From: Cristatella mucedo
Lineage: Eukaryota > Bryozoa > Phylactolaemata > Cristatellidae
DNA length: 64,000 nt
Assembly (NCBI GenBank): GCA_009760855.2
Contig: WPIO01000002.1
Span: 60,001-124,000, forward strand
Direction of reading: 5' to 3'
Numbering within the stretch: position 1 is the first letter of the stretch; each line of letters starts with the position of its first letter. Both the position numbers and the translations under genes were made by a program. Under the pieces are notes generated by a model. The model had not been told where the DNA came from and did no database searches. It was given only the letters and a program-made list of their open reading frames with translations. Of the stretch, positions 1-15,446 are shown piece by piece.

Positions 1-156
1 TTTACCAGTTCGGCTCAGTGCTTGCCCGGCGATTGGGCTATGTTGTGAACACAGCTCATAATGACAGCATCACCTTTTTGCTAGTATAATCCTACCCTGC
101 CTCAGAACACATAGCTCTGTTCTTAGTCTCTCTCACGCCTCTCCCTCACGTCTCTC

Positions 157-2984
<2,828 letters not shown>

Positions 2985-3260
2985 CTCGCTCACGAAGCAT
3001 AGAACGCCAGCCAATGACCTATACCGGCGGTTTATTCTCCGACGCACGGATCGGAGAGAAGCGCGACTCCATTCGCCTCTCTCTCCCACTCGAGTTCCGC
3101 TCCTCGACTGCGGCCGTGCACCGGCCGACCCCCGATGATTAATCCGAGGCGGACCGTGCACCGGCGGGTGCACCGGCCGACCCCCCACAGTGAACCCAGC
3201 ATCTGCTCACCAGCGGGTTAGCAGAGGAACACCATCCACATGTCTCTGAGCCACGTTGGA
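2985..3260. repeat. Dispersed repeat C, copy 1
   Basis: This stretch shares a series of short blocks, in the same order, with 13610-13960 and 34325-34535: an ACGGTTTAT-like start, a CACTCGAGT block, the TGCACCGGCCGACCC block and the ACCAGCGGGTTA block. The TGCACCGGCCGACCC block occurs twice here. Its class is not recognised; no terminal repeats or coding capacity were seen. Confidence 0.5.
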
Positions 3261-4205
3261 GGTGGTGCAGCAGCCAAGCACGGGCATATCATCGCACTAC
3301 ACCAAGGGCGTCGAGGCATTGCTCGCTGCCCGGCTACCAAGACCCGAGCGCTCCTGCGACATATGGTTGGACAGACGCCGACGCCCCGACGACCCTAGGA
3401 CCGTAGGTCACGCGCGATGCCGGCGTGTTTCGCGCTCTTCCGATCCGCGGCTTTCGCCAAGGCAACCTCGTCGTTTTCGAGCGGGACCGCTACGACGTCG
3501 ATGAAGATTGCGGGGCTGTCCCGTCGTCGACGACGAGATCCGGGCTCCGCGAGATCCGGTCGCTCACCTCAGCGCTTCTCCCCAGCCGTCGTTCATTGAC
3601 GGAATCCGTGGCGATGCAGACCGCGCGTCCGTCCGACGACGAGCGGCTCGGCGGTCGGCGTCTTTGAGCTCTCGGCGGGCCGCGCGACGAGGGTCCTCAG
3701 AGGACAGGTCGTCGATGAGGCGGCAGCGGTCTGTCACGGCGCCCTCGGAAGCGCAGGTAGCAGACCGAGGCCGCCAACACTCGATGAATTCGCGCCTTGC
3801 GTTTCGGTCGGCGGGTGTCGGCCCCAGCTGCAGGTGCCTCGACGGGTCCGCGCCTGCGACGTCGGGCCGCTGCGATTGCCGCGTCCGCTGCGGCGGCGAG
3901 GCGTGGGCTGAACCCGGAGCAGCCCCAGCGTCAATTTCGTCCAATGCGGCACTTATGGCTGACCACGTCGCGGCTGGCTGAGGTACCGAGGGAATAGACG
4001 TGTGGGCTGATGCCATCTCTGTCGCAGCCGGCATGCTCACGTTGGAGTGCGCGTCTAGAAAGCGACGAGTCGGCTCCGGACGACTCTTAAAGAGAGCAGC
4101 GCGCACGTGCTCACGGTCTTGGCCTGCTGACTGCATCGCTAGCCGTGCGGCGCCGGGATTCCAGCGCAGCCGCGACTTGTTGAGCGGCCCACTTCGATGC
4201 GAGTA
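3261..4205. other. GC-rich block, no recognised gene
   Basis: GC- and CpG-rich sequence with overlapping open frames on both strands, the longest 190 codons on the minus strand (3564-4136). None shows a recognisable domain, a signal peptide or convincing splice sites. Stop-free frames in several registers at once are what high GC alone produces. Confidence 0.4.
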
Positions 4206-4549
4206 ATTGGCCCTCGTACGCTGGCTTGTTGTGATTGGATTGGCTTATAAAATCGAGGCAACAACTCAAGCCATCGCGACACCCCGTCGAGCGCTCCGCG
4301 CGAGGACCGTCGCTTGTGAACTTAGTCGACCGCTACGCCTCCCTCGCTGTCAGGGGGTGGGACGGACGGGCGTACAAATATCAGCGACAGCGATCAGCAG
4401 GAGGCGCCTGTACAGCAGTCGGCTTAGGGAGCCGATATTAATCGTCCAGTTCGCTCCTCAAAGAAGAAATCGGACTAACTCTAACGTGGCTGAGCTGCAG
4501 CCGCCGGAGAACAATGCAACACTATTCAGTTGAATGCTCTATCACCAGA

Positions 4550-6560
4550 GAGAGATCCTCACGACTAACTGCGACACAGCTGCCATTTCCGCAGTAGGTG
4601 TCGGAAAACTGTCATTTTCATTTCAAATTATACCGAACGGTGCTACAGGTTTACCCATAAAACGTCATGCGATTACTGTTTCGCGTTCTCATGCCAAGAC
4701 TTGCTATGGCCTGGCATAAATGACAGCCCAAACGTTCGAACCGCAACAAAGCTGCCACTTCCGCCAACAGCTTTAAGCAATAGTGGTTTCGATTTCAGAT
4801 GGTAGAAAATATTGTGCCAGGTTTACCTATTAAATTTTAGCCGATTGTACTGGTGCGTTCTCGGGCTATGGGCCTCCAATGGCCCTGCTGAAGCGGCGGC
4901 CCTAAATAGCCCAACTGCGATGCAGCTTCCATTTCCACAAAAAACATTCGCCAAACTGCAGTTTTTTATTTAAAATTGCAGTAATTATTCCAGGTTGACC
5001 CTCCAAATACCATGCGCTTGCGCCAGGGCACCCTCATGCTATGACTTCCAACGGCCCGCGGCAGTCAGCCTCCGAACACGATCCAACTGCGATACAGCTA
5101 CCATTTCTACGAAAAGCGTCACTCGGCTGCAGTTTTGATTAAAAATTATAAAAAAAAACAGTTTCCGGATTAACCAACCAACTTCCATTCAATGCTGCAT
5201 GGGCGTCCTCATGCTATGGCCTCCGATCGCCCGGGCCAACCTACCTCGCCGCATAATCGAACTGCGATACAGCCGCCATTTCTACAATAAATGTTGCGCA
5301 ACTGCCATTTTGATTCCAAATCATAAAAAGCAGTAATCCTGGTTTACTCACATAACTTTGTGCAATTGCGCATGTGCGTTCTTGTGAAACGGTGTCTGAT
5401 GGCCCGGGCCCGCAGTGCAATTCTGAACTGCTATACAGTTGCCAACTCCATAATAGGTGCCTTGCAACTGCCGTTTTAATTCTACATTATAGAAACACTG
5501 TACCAGGTTAATCAACCAAATTTCATAGCATAGCGCTAATGGACGTTCTAACGCTATGTCCTCCGATGGTCCAAGCTAGCCACAGCCTCCTTATGTAATA
5601 ATATATAATAATAAATAATATAATATATAAAAATAATGCATTTGTATAGCGTCCTAAGATAACTCAACCTCTATTCAGGCGTTTCACACATGCCAAGGAG
5701 CTCGAGCACACAACTTCAGGTTGTCAAATACACTTCACTTTGATCTTGGTCGGCACAACTACCTTGACCACTGGGCTAAACCAGCCATATTTTCGAACGC
5801 CAATAAAGCTACCATTTCAATAATAGGCGTAGCGCAACTTCAGTTCTTATCTGAATTACAGAAACCCGCTTTCCGGGTTCACCTTCTCAAAAATTTATAC
5901 GACTGCGTGTGGGCGTTTTTATGGTATGGCCTTCAATGACCTGGGTCGGCCAGCCTCAATACATAGATTAGAATTGCAGTACAGCTTCTATTTCCACAGA
6001 AGGCTTTCATCAACGGCCATTTTGATTCCACGTTACAGAAAACAGTGCTCCGGGTTAACCCACTAAATTCCTTGACCCGGTACACCGGTTTCTATAATTT
6101 GGAATCAAAATTGCACCTTCGCGACGCTTATTCTGGAAATAGAAGCTGAATCGCAGTTCCAATATATAGGGAGGCTGTCTGGCCCGGGCCACCATAAGTC
6201 ATAGCATGAGAACGCCCGTGGGCAATGTTATAAATTTGGTTGGTAAACCTAGATCCCGTCTTCGATAATGTGAAATTAAAAATCGTAGTTTCGCAACGCT
6301 TGCTGTGGAAATGGCAACTGCATCGCAGTTCGATTAGGCTGGGTGACCGGCTGGCTCAGACCATCTGAGGCCATAGCATGAGAACGCTCGTGGTCTAAGC
6401 TACGAAATTTGGCTTCTTAACCCGAAACACTGTTTTCTGTAATGTGAAATCAGAAACGCAGCTGCATGACTCCTATTATGGATATGGTAGCCGTGTCGAA
6501 TTTCGAAATTTGACGGCCGCCTAAAACCATAGGAGGCCGTTGCGTGAGAACGGGCGTGCG
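4550..6560. repeat. Degenerate satellite array, about 172-bp period, with an inversion
   Basis: Units carry the ordered blocks CTGCCATTTCC, an AACTGC-CATTTTGATT block, a CAGGTTTACCC-like block, a GCGTTCTCATGCTATGGCCT-like block, then CGAACTGCGATACAGC. The CTATGGCCT block recurs near 4705, 4868, 5040, 5214, 5388, 5561 and 5922; spacing is about 163-174 bp except across an inserted SINE. From about 6070 the same blocks appear reverse-complemented (CATAGCATGAGAACG near 6199 and 6374, a diverged copy near 6545), so the array is head-to-head. Units are strongly diverged and no coding was seen. Confidence 0.8.
5595..5785 (-). mobile_element. SINE-B copy inside the satellite
   Basis: Read on the minus strand this has a tRNA-like head with a degenerate B box (GAGCTC-centred) and a tail resembling AGCGCCTGAATAGAG-AGTT-CTTAG-GCTATACAAATG, ending in AT-rich TAATAAT repeats. 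It separates two satellite units and explains the doubled spacing there. The head and tail match copies at 27445-27600, 32806-32945 and 40388-40507. Confidence 0.65.
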
Positions 6561-7862
6561 CAATCGCATGAAATTTTGTGCGTTTAAAGTTGTCAACCAT
6601 GTAGAGTTCCGCAAGAGTCCGTTCGTGCTCGATTGCTGCTCTCCATTAATACTCAGCCGCTCGCGAGAGAACTTCGGGCACCTGATTCGAACTAGTACTT
6701 CTCAGTGTATGCTTCCCAGCTCATTCCAACCACCCGAATCAGCTGCGGCAGCTGATAACTGATCACCTTTACTGATTGTTTGCCTTGCAGAGCCCGGTTC
6801 TGGATGTCTGCCGAATTCATTAAGCTAAGCGAAGATGAACGTGAGGTTCTCCTCATAGAGAACCCTATGCGCATTGGCTGGACCAAACGACCTTGCCCTC
6901 CTAATTGGTTAGGCTGTGGCAGATCGATCGACGAGTGCTTGCAGTCCAGGTGCCCTCTTCGATGACTGCTCGACGTGTAACTGAAAAGACAGCCTTCACT
7001 GCTCACGATCCTGATCGGTCCGTGACTAGGAATAGGGACACATAGTGGGTGGCTAATGATTTCACTAGTACCTCGGTTCTGTCTAGACACGGCTACTGAC
7101 TCGCAGGGCTACCGACCCGTTCAGGCCTCTACATCTGTTGATGATTGTCGGTGTAAACTTGGTTATTAAATACAAGAAGTTACAAGCCGCGTGCTTCTTT
7201 GCTTAGACAGCTGCAATGGCAATCGGTTGATCAAAGAATACAGAATGAAATTGTTACTCAGACACACCGGGCTACTGTCTCATTTTTTCGCGGAGACGTT
7301 TATATGTGTATTGAGGCATTGAGGATTTCGATGACTCCCATTTATAGAAGTGTAAAACTACGATTAAACCAAGGATGAAGCCGATTTGATCTAGCCAGCA
7401 AAGTCAATTGTGAGAGGACTTTTACAATTGTTGAGTTTGCCTCATGCTCACTAGCTCGGATAGCCCCAGAACTCGTGAGATGTGTGCGAAGCCGACACCC
7501 TTACCAAGCTTCGCCGTAAGTAATGAGTGGGGAGCGTCGTAAGTGACGCTGTCAAGAACAATGTCTAACAGAGGTGCAAATAATTGCGAGTATTACAATT
7601 GGCTTGAGCAGCCGCCTTAGGTAGACTCATTATAAACACATAGCAGTGGTAGACTCATCTCAGTGACCCGTTAAACGGCAGATCGCCTCCACATATGCAT
7701 TTTCCTAATAGCTGTACGAATTGTCACCGAAGGCTCGGGCATTTCGGCGACCTGCCCCTATGGCAGGGTACTGGCTTGCCGAATGACTGCTAGGTCGCCT
7801 TCAACCGAGGAGAATGTATCCCCTACCCACATTGCCACGTTTCTCACTATCGCATCGCTGAC
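6561..7862. other. Mostly gene-free; one exon-like segment
   Basis: On the plus strand, a TTTGCCTTGCAG acceptor-like site at about 6789 is followed by an open frame (6790-6949) with several Trp and Cys residues, ending at a CCAG/GTGCCC donor-like site. The frame reads as plausible protein (an acidic SEDEREV stretch, then a TKRPCPPNW stretch), but I recognise no family and see no partner exon. The rest of the stretch shows nothing. Confidence 0.2.
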
Positions 7863-8213
7863 TCAACAGCTTCCGGGAATCGGAGACTGCGGCGGCTGCT
7901 CCGTTGTACACGACGAGCCGCATCGAGGCACTGCACTGGCTGCTCGCTGGGTATGAGGCTCCGAGAGTAGCAGAGCACTGCCGCCGCTGCTGCTGCTGCT
8001 GTTCGTCTCGGCAGAAACTCTTTGCTCGATGCCTGTTCGATACTCGGTGGTCTTTCGGTCTGACGCCTTCTCGAGGTGATCTTCGTCGAAGTCAAACGGC
8101 ATGGCGACTTCTGCGACGATGACCGCCGTCTCGTCTTCGACAACTGGCTCCAGTCGTGAGAGGCTGTCGCTATCCTGCGGGCAGTTGCTAGTAATTGCCA
8201 GTAGCTGCCGCAT
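7863..8213 (-). CDS. Possible small hypothetical protein or exon
   Basis: An ATG-initiated minus-strand frame of about 117 codons. It is acidic in its first half (LEPVVEDETAV, then FDFDEDHLEKA) and has a run of serines and glycines in the middle encoded by AGC repeats. No signal peptide, membrane segment or known domain was seen. It lies just downstream, in its own orientation, of a decayed hAT transposase. The composition looks more protein-like than neighbouring frames, but it could equally be an exon of a larger gene or a chance frame. No homology can be claimed. Confidence 0.22.
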   Translation of the reverse strand: MRQLLAITSNCPQDSDSLSRLEPVVEDETAVIVAEVAMPFDFDEDHLEKASDRKTTEYRTGIEQRVSAETNSSSSSGGSALLLSEPHTQRAASAVPRCGSSCTTEQPPQSPIPGSC

Positions 8214-8520
8214 GTGGTGCGACTGAGCAGAATTCAAACGGTCCAGGAGAAGGTGTCATGCCTGCCCCGGACCATCGGCTTAACTGGATGGCATTGGCAG
8301 AGCGTCCGAGGCTGAGTTTCCTCCCGCTCTAGTCAGAGGCGGTAGCAGAGGCGTAATGAGACCACGCCCGGGGACAAAGATACAAATGGTGCCCTCCATT
8401 TGTCAACAATTGATGCAAATTAGGTCCATCGCAGAAGAAATGCAGAAAACCCCTGCTAGTAGGTATATCGAGTCTGAAAAGTTTGATTAACTTCAGTATA
8501 GTGAAGGTACAAGGTAGCTA

Positions 8521-9630
8521 TCACAGCTTCAAGTTATTGACTTTCAAACAGTAATAGACCAGTTTGCCACGTTCTATGCCAACAAAATTCACCCAAGTTT
8601 TTCCAGCTTTCCGGTTTTTCATTTTCCGGTGTTTCTCCCCTTCGCTTAGCAAGGCCTGGTCGAAGAGTCGATCTTGCCTCATTGGTGCACTCAGATAAGA
8701 CAGGATCATCTTCAGCTTGCTAACGGAACGTTTTCAACTGGCAACTGATAGAGCAATGGTGAGAAAAACTTGCAAAGCAACTCTAGAATTAGGAAACACA
8801 TCTTCACCGTAACTGACAATGAAAGACACGAGTTCTGGTGATATCTTTAGTGCAAAGTCTCGACGTGTGGCAAAAAGCACTTTACAGTAACATATTTCAT
8901 TGTACAGCTCTGTTTTACCAACGTCTGAACAATTGAAGCCTTCAAGATCTAGACATTGCTGGCGGAGTTTGGTCTGGTCAAGTGTCTTCAAAAGCTTCTC
9001 AGGTTCCAACAAGAAACCTAATTTGGCATCAAGATCTGTGAGCCGGGAAAACCTAGCTGTAATTTCTTGTCGGAGATAGTCTAAGCTGTCATTCATTATT
9101 CTTGAAATCTCCTCCTCTGCCGCGAGACCAATATCTTTTGAGAGTTCTTCAGAAATCCGTGTCCTTCGGCAGATTCTTCGTTCAACTGCAATTTCCCACA
9201 ATTCACATCTCTTTTGGTATCTAGTAGTGATTATTGGCACGGGTCTTCTCGAAGCCTTGACAACACAATCTCAAGAGAGTGGAGGTCACAAGAGGCGTCT
9301 TTTTTGAAGATCATCTTTCGACCCTGGAGTCTTTTCTGAACGCGGTCAATCTTCCTTAAGATGTTGTACCAAAATGGCAACCGACCCATAAAGTTCTTTT
9401 CAAAATACAATGTAGGAGACTGCCAGCTTCCCTTTTGTTTTCAAGTGTTCCTATTTGTGTCCTCAGACATTTGCTTCAAGAAACCTACAATGCTGTTCGA
9501 TCCATCATTGATAGCCTTCGGGGCCTCCACTTTTGCACACCACGCTGATGCAGAGTCACGTTTGACCGTGATGGCTAAGACTTTCTTCAGTTCTTACCAC
9601 CTCGGAGTTGGTCTTGAAAAGAATAAGTAG
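8521..9630 (-). pseudogene. Decayed hAT-type transposase (ZMYM1-like/DUF4371 group)
   Basis: Read on the minus strand from about 9630, the pieces follow the C-terminal half of hAT transposases of the ZMYM1-like group: a VEAPKAI-like piece, FLKQMSEDT, FWYNILRKIDRVQKRLQ, then a long piece with EEISRIMNDSLDYLRQEI and FPNSRVALQVFLTIALSVAS. The last is the start of the hAT C-terminal dimerisation motif. An in-frame TGA at 8734-8736 follows SVAS, where the family has Cys. The same frame then continues with SKLKMILSYL and APMRQDRL, the rest of the dimerisation motif, to 8521. At least one frameshift lies near 9245. No zinc-finger N-terminus or terminal repeats were located. It cannot encode active transposase. 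Confidence 0.8.
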
Positions 9631-11294
9631 GTGCTCAGAAGGAGGGGTGAACGGCCGTGTGTTTGTTGCGCTATGAGCAACAGCCGAATACACTGCGGTA
9701 AAAGCCCCCGTCGATGTTTCCGTGTTTCGGCGTGTATGCCGCTATAGCATTAAGCTACAGCTTGGTCTAAGTCTGTAAACATGCTCAACTAGCTCAGCCA
9801 GCAATAGTAATGTCCATTGAAACAAGGACTTGCTTGAAATCAAGATTGTAATCTCACGTGAAATTTTTTGTTAAATATGCACAATCCATTTTGCTTTCGG
9901 TGTCCCCTTGACCTTGGCGCCCGGGGACATCTGTCGCGCCGTGCCCACCCTTCGCTATGCCTCTGGGCGACAGGCTTCCGACTGGGTGGAATCAGAGCGA
10001 TGGCCCTGCGCTTGCATGAACAGCAAGTTCTATTTCTTATGCTGAACAAGGCGTCAAGTTTTGAAAGTCATACCAAGGGGATTCGGAAGAAATGACTGTG
10101 TGCGACAAAGCTCGTTTAAGGTTTTTGCTTTACACGACAGTAGGTCGGAAGTCATTAATAAGTCCACTCGACTGAGAGGCCATCTCCTCAGGGCTACTCT
10201 AGGAAAGGACCCAGTGTGCAACCAGGTTTTCGAGACATTGATACTGTATGTTTAAATTGGTATGCTGGCACAGCTTGTTAAGCTCACGATGCTGTCGAAC
10301 GAGGAGGGGCACGTTAGGCAGAGCCGTCGGCAGGCCAACCGACCAATGGCCTACCGACGACGCTATATGCAAATGAGACTGGTGCTCGTTCGGCATCTCA
10401 TCGGAAGTGAAGGTGTTAGGTCGGATGGTCCTGCAAAGGCTCCTCCTTTGGAGAACGGAGAGCCCGTGAATTCCGTACTCTCTTCGGGGCCACTCTGGGT
10501 GGGCCAGCTTGACCGCTAGCTCTCTCGTAGCTCCCTGAGATATTCGATTAACGTCCGCGTTGTCTGAACGGTCTTCTGGCAGGTGCGACTGCTCGCACGC
10601 ATACGTACATTAATGCAACAGTTTCGAAGCTTGAACGTCGCTCTTCCCACAAGTCTGTTTAGCGTGAACTATTTCACAAGCAGCCACTAGTTCAAAGCTA
10701 GTGGCCAAGATCAAAGGTCGACACTGCAGTATGCCGGCGCTCATTCAGAAGCATTACTCCCTCGCTTCGGTACATTCACACGGTCAGCTCACAAGTTAGA
10801 GTACGCAAGCAGTCATGTCAAGGAAACAGCTGCGACCGATGGTGTAAGTTCTAGAAATCTGTCTATTGAAGGGCTATCGCATATTCTCAGCGAAGGGTCG
10901 AGATGGCCACAAAACTGAGATCCGACTAAACCGGCCACACAGCCGTACCAGCTCCAATAGTTGCTCTGGATCTTGACCTTGGTGCTGCAATGCTTGCGGT
11001 AGCTCTACCGGTCTCCCAACCACCAAACACCACTTTGGATGTCATACTGAGGAACAGATCGAGATACATTCCTCAAAGGGGGCCGAATTCGCCAAGCTTC
11101 GTCACTGGTGAAAGCATACATCATGTTTTGTATCAACAAACACCATCTGATTTAGGCATTTCGTCATGCTGCTTTAAAAGCATGTTACATTAGTTGTACC
11201 CATGCATCACAAAAGTTATTACGGCTGATAGAGCGATTTCCGCATCGGCGGCAGTATGCTACTGCTAGGTTGCATCAAATATTGATGCCGACTC
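9631..11294. other. Nothing recognised
   Basis: Moderate-GC sequence with only short, overlapping frames (under 90 codons). No domain, repeat family or strong splice pair was seen. Confidence 0.4.
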
Positions 11295-11381
11295 CAATCG
11301 TGCTGCCTTTGCAGCAAACGCAAAGTGCCTAGAAAGAGATTAAGTTCTCCGAGGATGCTATACAAATGTATTATTATTGTT
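11295..11381 (+). mobile_element. L2/CR1-like LINE 3' tail
   Basis: A short copy of the 3' end of the window's main LINE family: TTTGCAGCAAACG, then the AGTGCCTAGAAAGAGATT - AAGTTCTC - ATGCTATACAAATG hairpin segment, then ATT repeats. Confidence 0.75.
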
Positions 11382-12219
11382 AAACTTAAACGGCAGGATG
11401 GCTGCTTTTCTTATTTTTTTGCCTTTTGTTGGTATCTTATTTTACCTCAGCAATACATGTCGGTGAAAGCTCCCTGTTTTTAGCAAATGGTGTAGTAGGG
11501 ATGGGGCCATCTGGCCGTTGCCCCTTTGGACTGGCCAAAGCTGCGTCTGGCGACTTGCCGTCTGACGTGCCCGGGCAACATATCCCTATGATTGGCTGCC
11601 TCCAGCTGGCACTTGGCTTTATCCTAGCTCTACCCTGTGCTATTAATTCACGAGAGAATACTTTTACCCCATCGCCAAGCAGCAGTGTGATTGCCTGCAG
11701 GTGCATTCTTGTAACCGGTGTTGCGGCTCTTGTGGATGTGCAATGTCAGCACTTGACATAAAAGCTAGCTCGGCACACCTTGCAAAGCTGCGAGTATTAA
11801 CGCACCTGGTATTCAAATCTGTTCAGCTGGACACTGATCAGTCAGTTAATGGCCATTACGTCGGTCTGGCTATCGTTAGTAATCTGGTCTGCGATTTCGG
11901 AGTCGTGGGTTTGACTGCCAACGACCTGTCAGGACATTCATCTTCCTTCCGATCGACCTCGACCTTCCAGTGAGGTAGCGAGTGTTTTGTAAACGTGGCA
12001 GACGGTTAGCTGCATAATTCTACTATTACTTGGGGGTATTTCAGGCTTGCAGCCTAGGAACCAGCATTTGTCTTTACGGCAGTTCACTCCAAAGGTGTAT
12101 AACTACCTCAGGACAGCGTTAGCATACTTATCGACAACGTTTTCGCACTCGTGATGAGCAACGCGTGACGGCTGGTTGACCCGGCACCATATAATGCATT
12201 CCATATATAATAAATCCGT
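11382..12219. other. Unrecognised; overlapping ORFs on both strands
   Basis: An ATG-initiated minus-strand frame (11437-11706, 89 codons) and two plus-strand frames overlap here. None carries a motif I know. Confidence 0.3.
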
Positions 12220-12920
12220 CTTAACTTCTGTTAGGCACTGCTTGCTGGCCTAACGGCCTGTGCACTCAGCCGCTTACAGCTGGTGTAAAACTCTGCAGCT
12301 AGGCTTGTCTGTCGTGAGCGTCGCAGTTGCCTCAGCACACCACTTCTGCCGATCTGCACTGGCTCCCAGTCAAGCAACACATCGACTTCAAGATTTTATC
12401 GCTCACTTTTAGGTCACTTCATTCTTTGGCTCCAGCCTACCGATCAGATCTACTCCCCCACTAGGCTAAGCATCGTACCACCCACTTTTCAGAATCTAAC
12501 TGTTTAACCATACCTTGTACAAATCCCAAATCCTTTGGAGACCGTGCATTTACTTCGTATGCTCCCAAAGCCTGGAACTCACTCCTGACCTGCATCTCGA
12601 CATCTCCTGAATTGTCCATATTTAAAAGAAACTAAACATGGATCTATTCATGACAGCATTTAGTGGGTCCATGCGATTCGTCCTTTATGTGCGTCCTTTA
12701 TAAGCTTAAGTGCTGACACTGTTGCATGCTGCCGATAACCACACTTGCATGCTGACCCTGTGCATGTCACCCCTAACCATGTTATTCTTGCTGTTTACTG
12801 AGCGTACTACCATTAATTATTCGATCGTGCTTCCTTTGCAGCAATTGTAAAGCAGCTAGAAAGAGATTGAGCTCTCTGAGGGTGCTTTATCAAACGTGTT
12901 ATTATTATTATTATTATTCA
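12220..12920 (+). mobile_element. LINE 3' fragment with RT C-terminus relic
   Basis: Nucleotide blocks correspond to the C-terminal region of an L2/CR1-like reverse transcriptase: a GLPACAIRR-like piece, LHWLP-like (GATCTGCACTGGCTCCCAGT), RSLHSLAPA-like and APKAWNSL-like segments. The family 3' UTR, the AGAGATTGAGCTCTCT hairpin segment and (ATT)n follow. Frames are broken. Confidence 0.8.
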
Positions 12921-13609
12921 TTATCATCTTTTGACGTTACCGAAATCAACTATTTGTGGTTCAAATGGCTAGAAGGGCCCGGGAGGACCAACAGCCCACC
13001 AAACCAGCTTGAATGGCTCTAGAGTTCCCTTTGGCCTGCGACAGTGTAGCAGGACAGGTCTTGGTGGGAGGAGGGGCCGACGTCAGCATTGTGTTCAGCC
13101 AGGAGCTTCATCAGTTCTACGTTTGCTTTGACGATTGCCATCATTGGTAGGAGGAACGGAGCTTTGAAATGCTGATTCGGCACCTAGGCTCACCGGGTCT
13201 TTCCATTTTTTCGAGGCCGATAGGCATCTACAAGTCGGCCATCACGAATACACCAGGATGCTGCCAATGCTGGTAGCCATTCATGATCTAGTCAATAGCA
13301 GGACATAGGAGTCTCGGCAAGTCGCAGGCAGCAGCTGCCAGTCTGCGAGAATGCTGATAGAATGCCTGGGCCCGACTTCAGCCCCTGACATATGCACCGG
13401 CAACATGCAAATGGAAGTCGTAGACAGAGACAGAGATACAAGATAAGCATTATCGCTGATAGGGCACCTCCCGACCATTCCACTAGGAAGGAAAGAAAGG
13501 AAGCCAGTGGGGATTGTCTAACTATTATCTTACTTCAAAGATCATCCAAGAGATTGCATGAAGGATATTGAGAGAATATTCATAAGTATATTCTCCAGAA
13601 AAATAGCAT
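12921..13609. other. Nothing recognised
   Basis: Short frames only. A GAAAGGAAAGAAAGGAAG purine tract lies near 13488. Confidence 0.4.
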
Positions 13610-13960
13610 TATGTGGCACACAGAACGTAGTTCGGCATACAGAACGCTGGCCCAGATGAGCAACGCCAACGGTTTATGGCACAAGGCACGGAGCAGCAAG
13701 ACGCACGACTGCCTTCGCCCCCTTCTCACACTCGAGTCTCGCCTCCTCCACTCCTCCAGTCCACCATCTCTCCACCAGCAGGTTACTGGCCTGTCTCCAT
13801 CCCACATCACAGGCGGGCCACAGCTGTGCACCGGCCGACCCTGATGGTGAATCCACGATCTGGCCTCCAGTGGGTTACTGGCCTGTGCCCACGCCACATC
13901 ACAGGCTCATCAGAGGAGCCGGCATACAATAGATACATACAGACGTACATACGAACTACA
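13610..13960. repeat. Dispersed repeat C, copy 2
   Basis: Shares ordered blocks with 2985-3260 and 34325-34535, including ACACTCGAGTCT, TGCACCGGCCGACCC and CAGTGGGTTACTGGCC. It ends in GGCTCATCAGAGGAG and an ATACATACAGACGTACATACG stretch. Internal partial duplication of the GGTTACTGGCCTGT block is visible near 13781 and 13873. Confidence 0.55.
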
Positions 13961-13984
13961 ATGGGCAAAAAAAGTGTGATTTAG

Positions 13985-14776
13985 AAATGGGAACACTGAC
14001 GCTCGAAATCTGCTCCGCCAACATAGCTGCTGTTAATCTGCATGTAATCTTGGTGTCCTGTTCCAAAGTGACCATTCATTAGACGATCACATCAGCTCCA
14101 CAGTCAAGTCTGCATTCTATCAGCTGCATTAATTGCTAAAACTCAGGCTTGGTTAGGTAGGGATACTACATTGAAACTGGTCCATGAATTTGGGATATCA
14201 CTTCTCGGTTTCTGTAACTTTTTGCTTACTGGTCTACCGGCCTATGCAATCAGGCGCTTACTGTTGATGCAAAACTCTGCAACTAGGCTTGTCCCTCGTG
14301 AGCGTCGCCGTTGCCACATCAAGCCACTTCTTTCTGACCTGCACGGGCTCCCAATCAAGTGGCGTATTGACTTCAAGGTTCTATCACTTGCTTTTAGGTC
14401 CCTTCATTTTTTGGCTCCAGCCTAACGATCAAATCTACTCCCCCACTAGACTAAGCATCGTACCACCCACTTTTCGGAACCTAACTGTTTAACCATACCT
14501 TGTACAAACGTCAAATCCTTTGGAGACCGTGCATTTACTTCATATGCTCCCAAAGCCTGGAACTCACTACCGACGCTCGTTACCACGTCCCCTGACATGG
14601 CGATATTTAAAGTCTTTGCGATTCGTCATTCGTGTGCATATGCGTGCTTACACTGCGCCTGCTGCTTGCGGATGTTACCCACAATCATTTGATAATAACT
14701 TCGATACAGCATCTATACAGTGCTCAAAAAGAGATTAAGTTCTCTAAGGGTGCTATACACATGTATTATTATTATT
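13985..14776 (+). mobile_element. LINE 3' fragment with RT C-terminus relic
   Basis: Begins with decayed codons matching the SISPVESARNLGV / DDHISSTVKSA part of the RT region seen intact at 58431-58859 on the other strand. It continues through [26 protein letters not shown] and RSLHFLAPA, then the family 3' UTR and TATTATTATT. It is closely similar to 12220-12920. Confidence 0.82.
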
Positions 14777-15245
14777 ACCGGCACAATACCAGGCGGTTGA
14801 ACCTACCATGGCGGCTTTTGATTCGACCACTCACCGCGAGCATGCTCACAGAGGTGGTAGTTCTGCTTGGAAGGATTCGCCAGAGCAAAAGAAGAGCCAT
14901 CTAATGGTAGCCAGCAGAAGAAGAAGAGGCGTCTTCCGGTAAAAATTACCGGGTATTTCCTTTAACGTCGGAGAAAGTTATTAGCACTAACCCTGCTTTA
15001 GTCCTTCGGTGTTGCACCGCAATAGGATGCATTTCTCTCTTCTTTCATTGTTGAGCAAAACAAAAAGACACTGCAAAGAGGCCCAAGAGGGAGCTGCTTC
15101 GACAGCACAGCAAATGCCGCTGCTGCAGGTTTAGCTGACGTCTCCAAGTATTCAATAATTGCGAGCAGCGAATTCCCCCTTCCCACCCTGCGTCTCCTCG
15201 ACTCTTTAACTATGGCTTCTTGAAAACGTCTGAGCTATCGGCCGA
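14777..15245. other. Nothing recognised
   Basis: Short spacer between a LINE end and the AT microsatellite; no motif seen. Confidence 0.4.
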
Positions 15246-15446
<201 letters not shown>

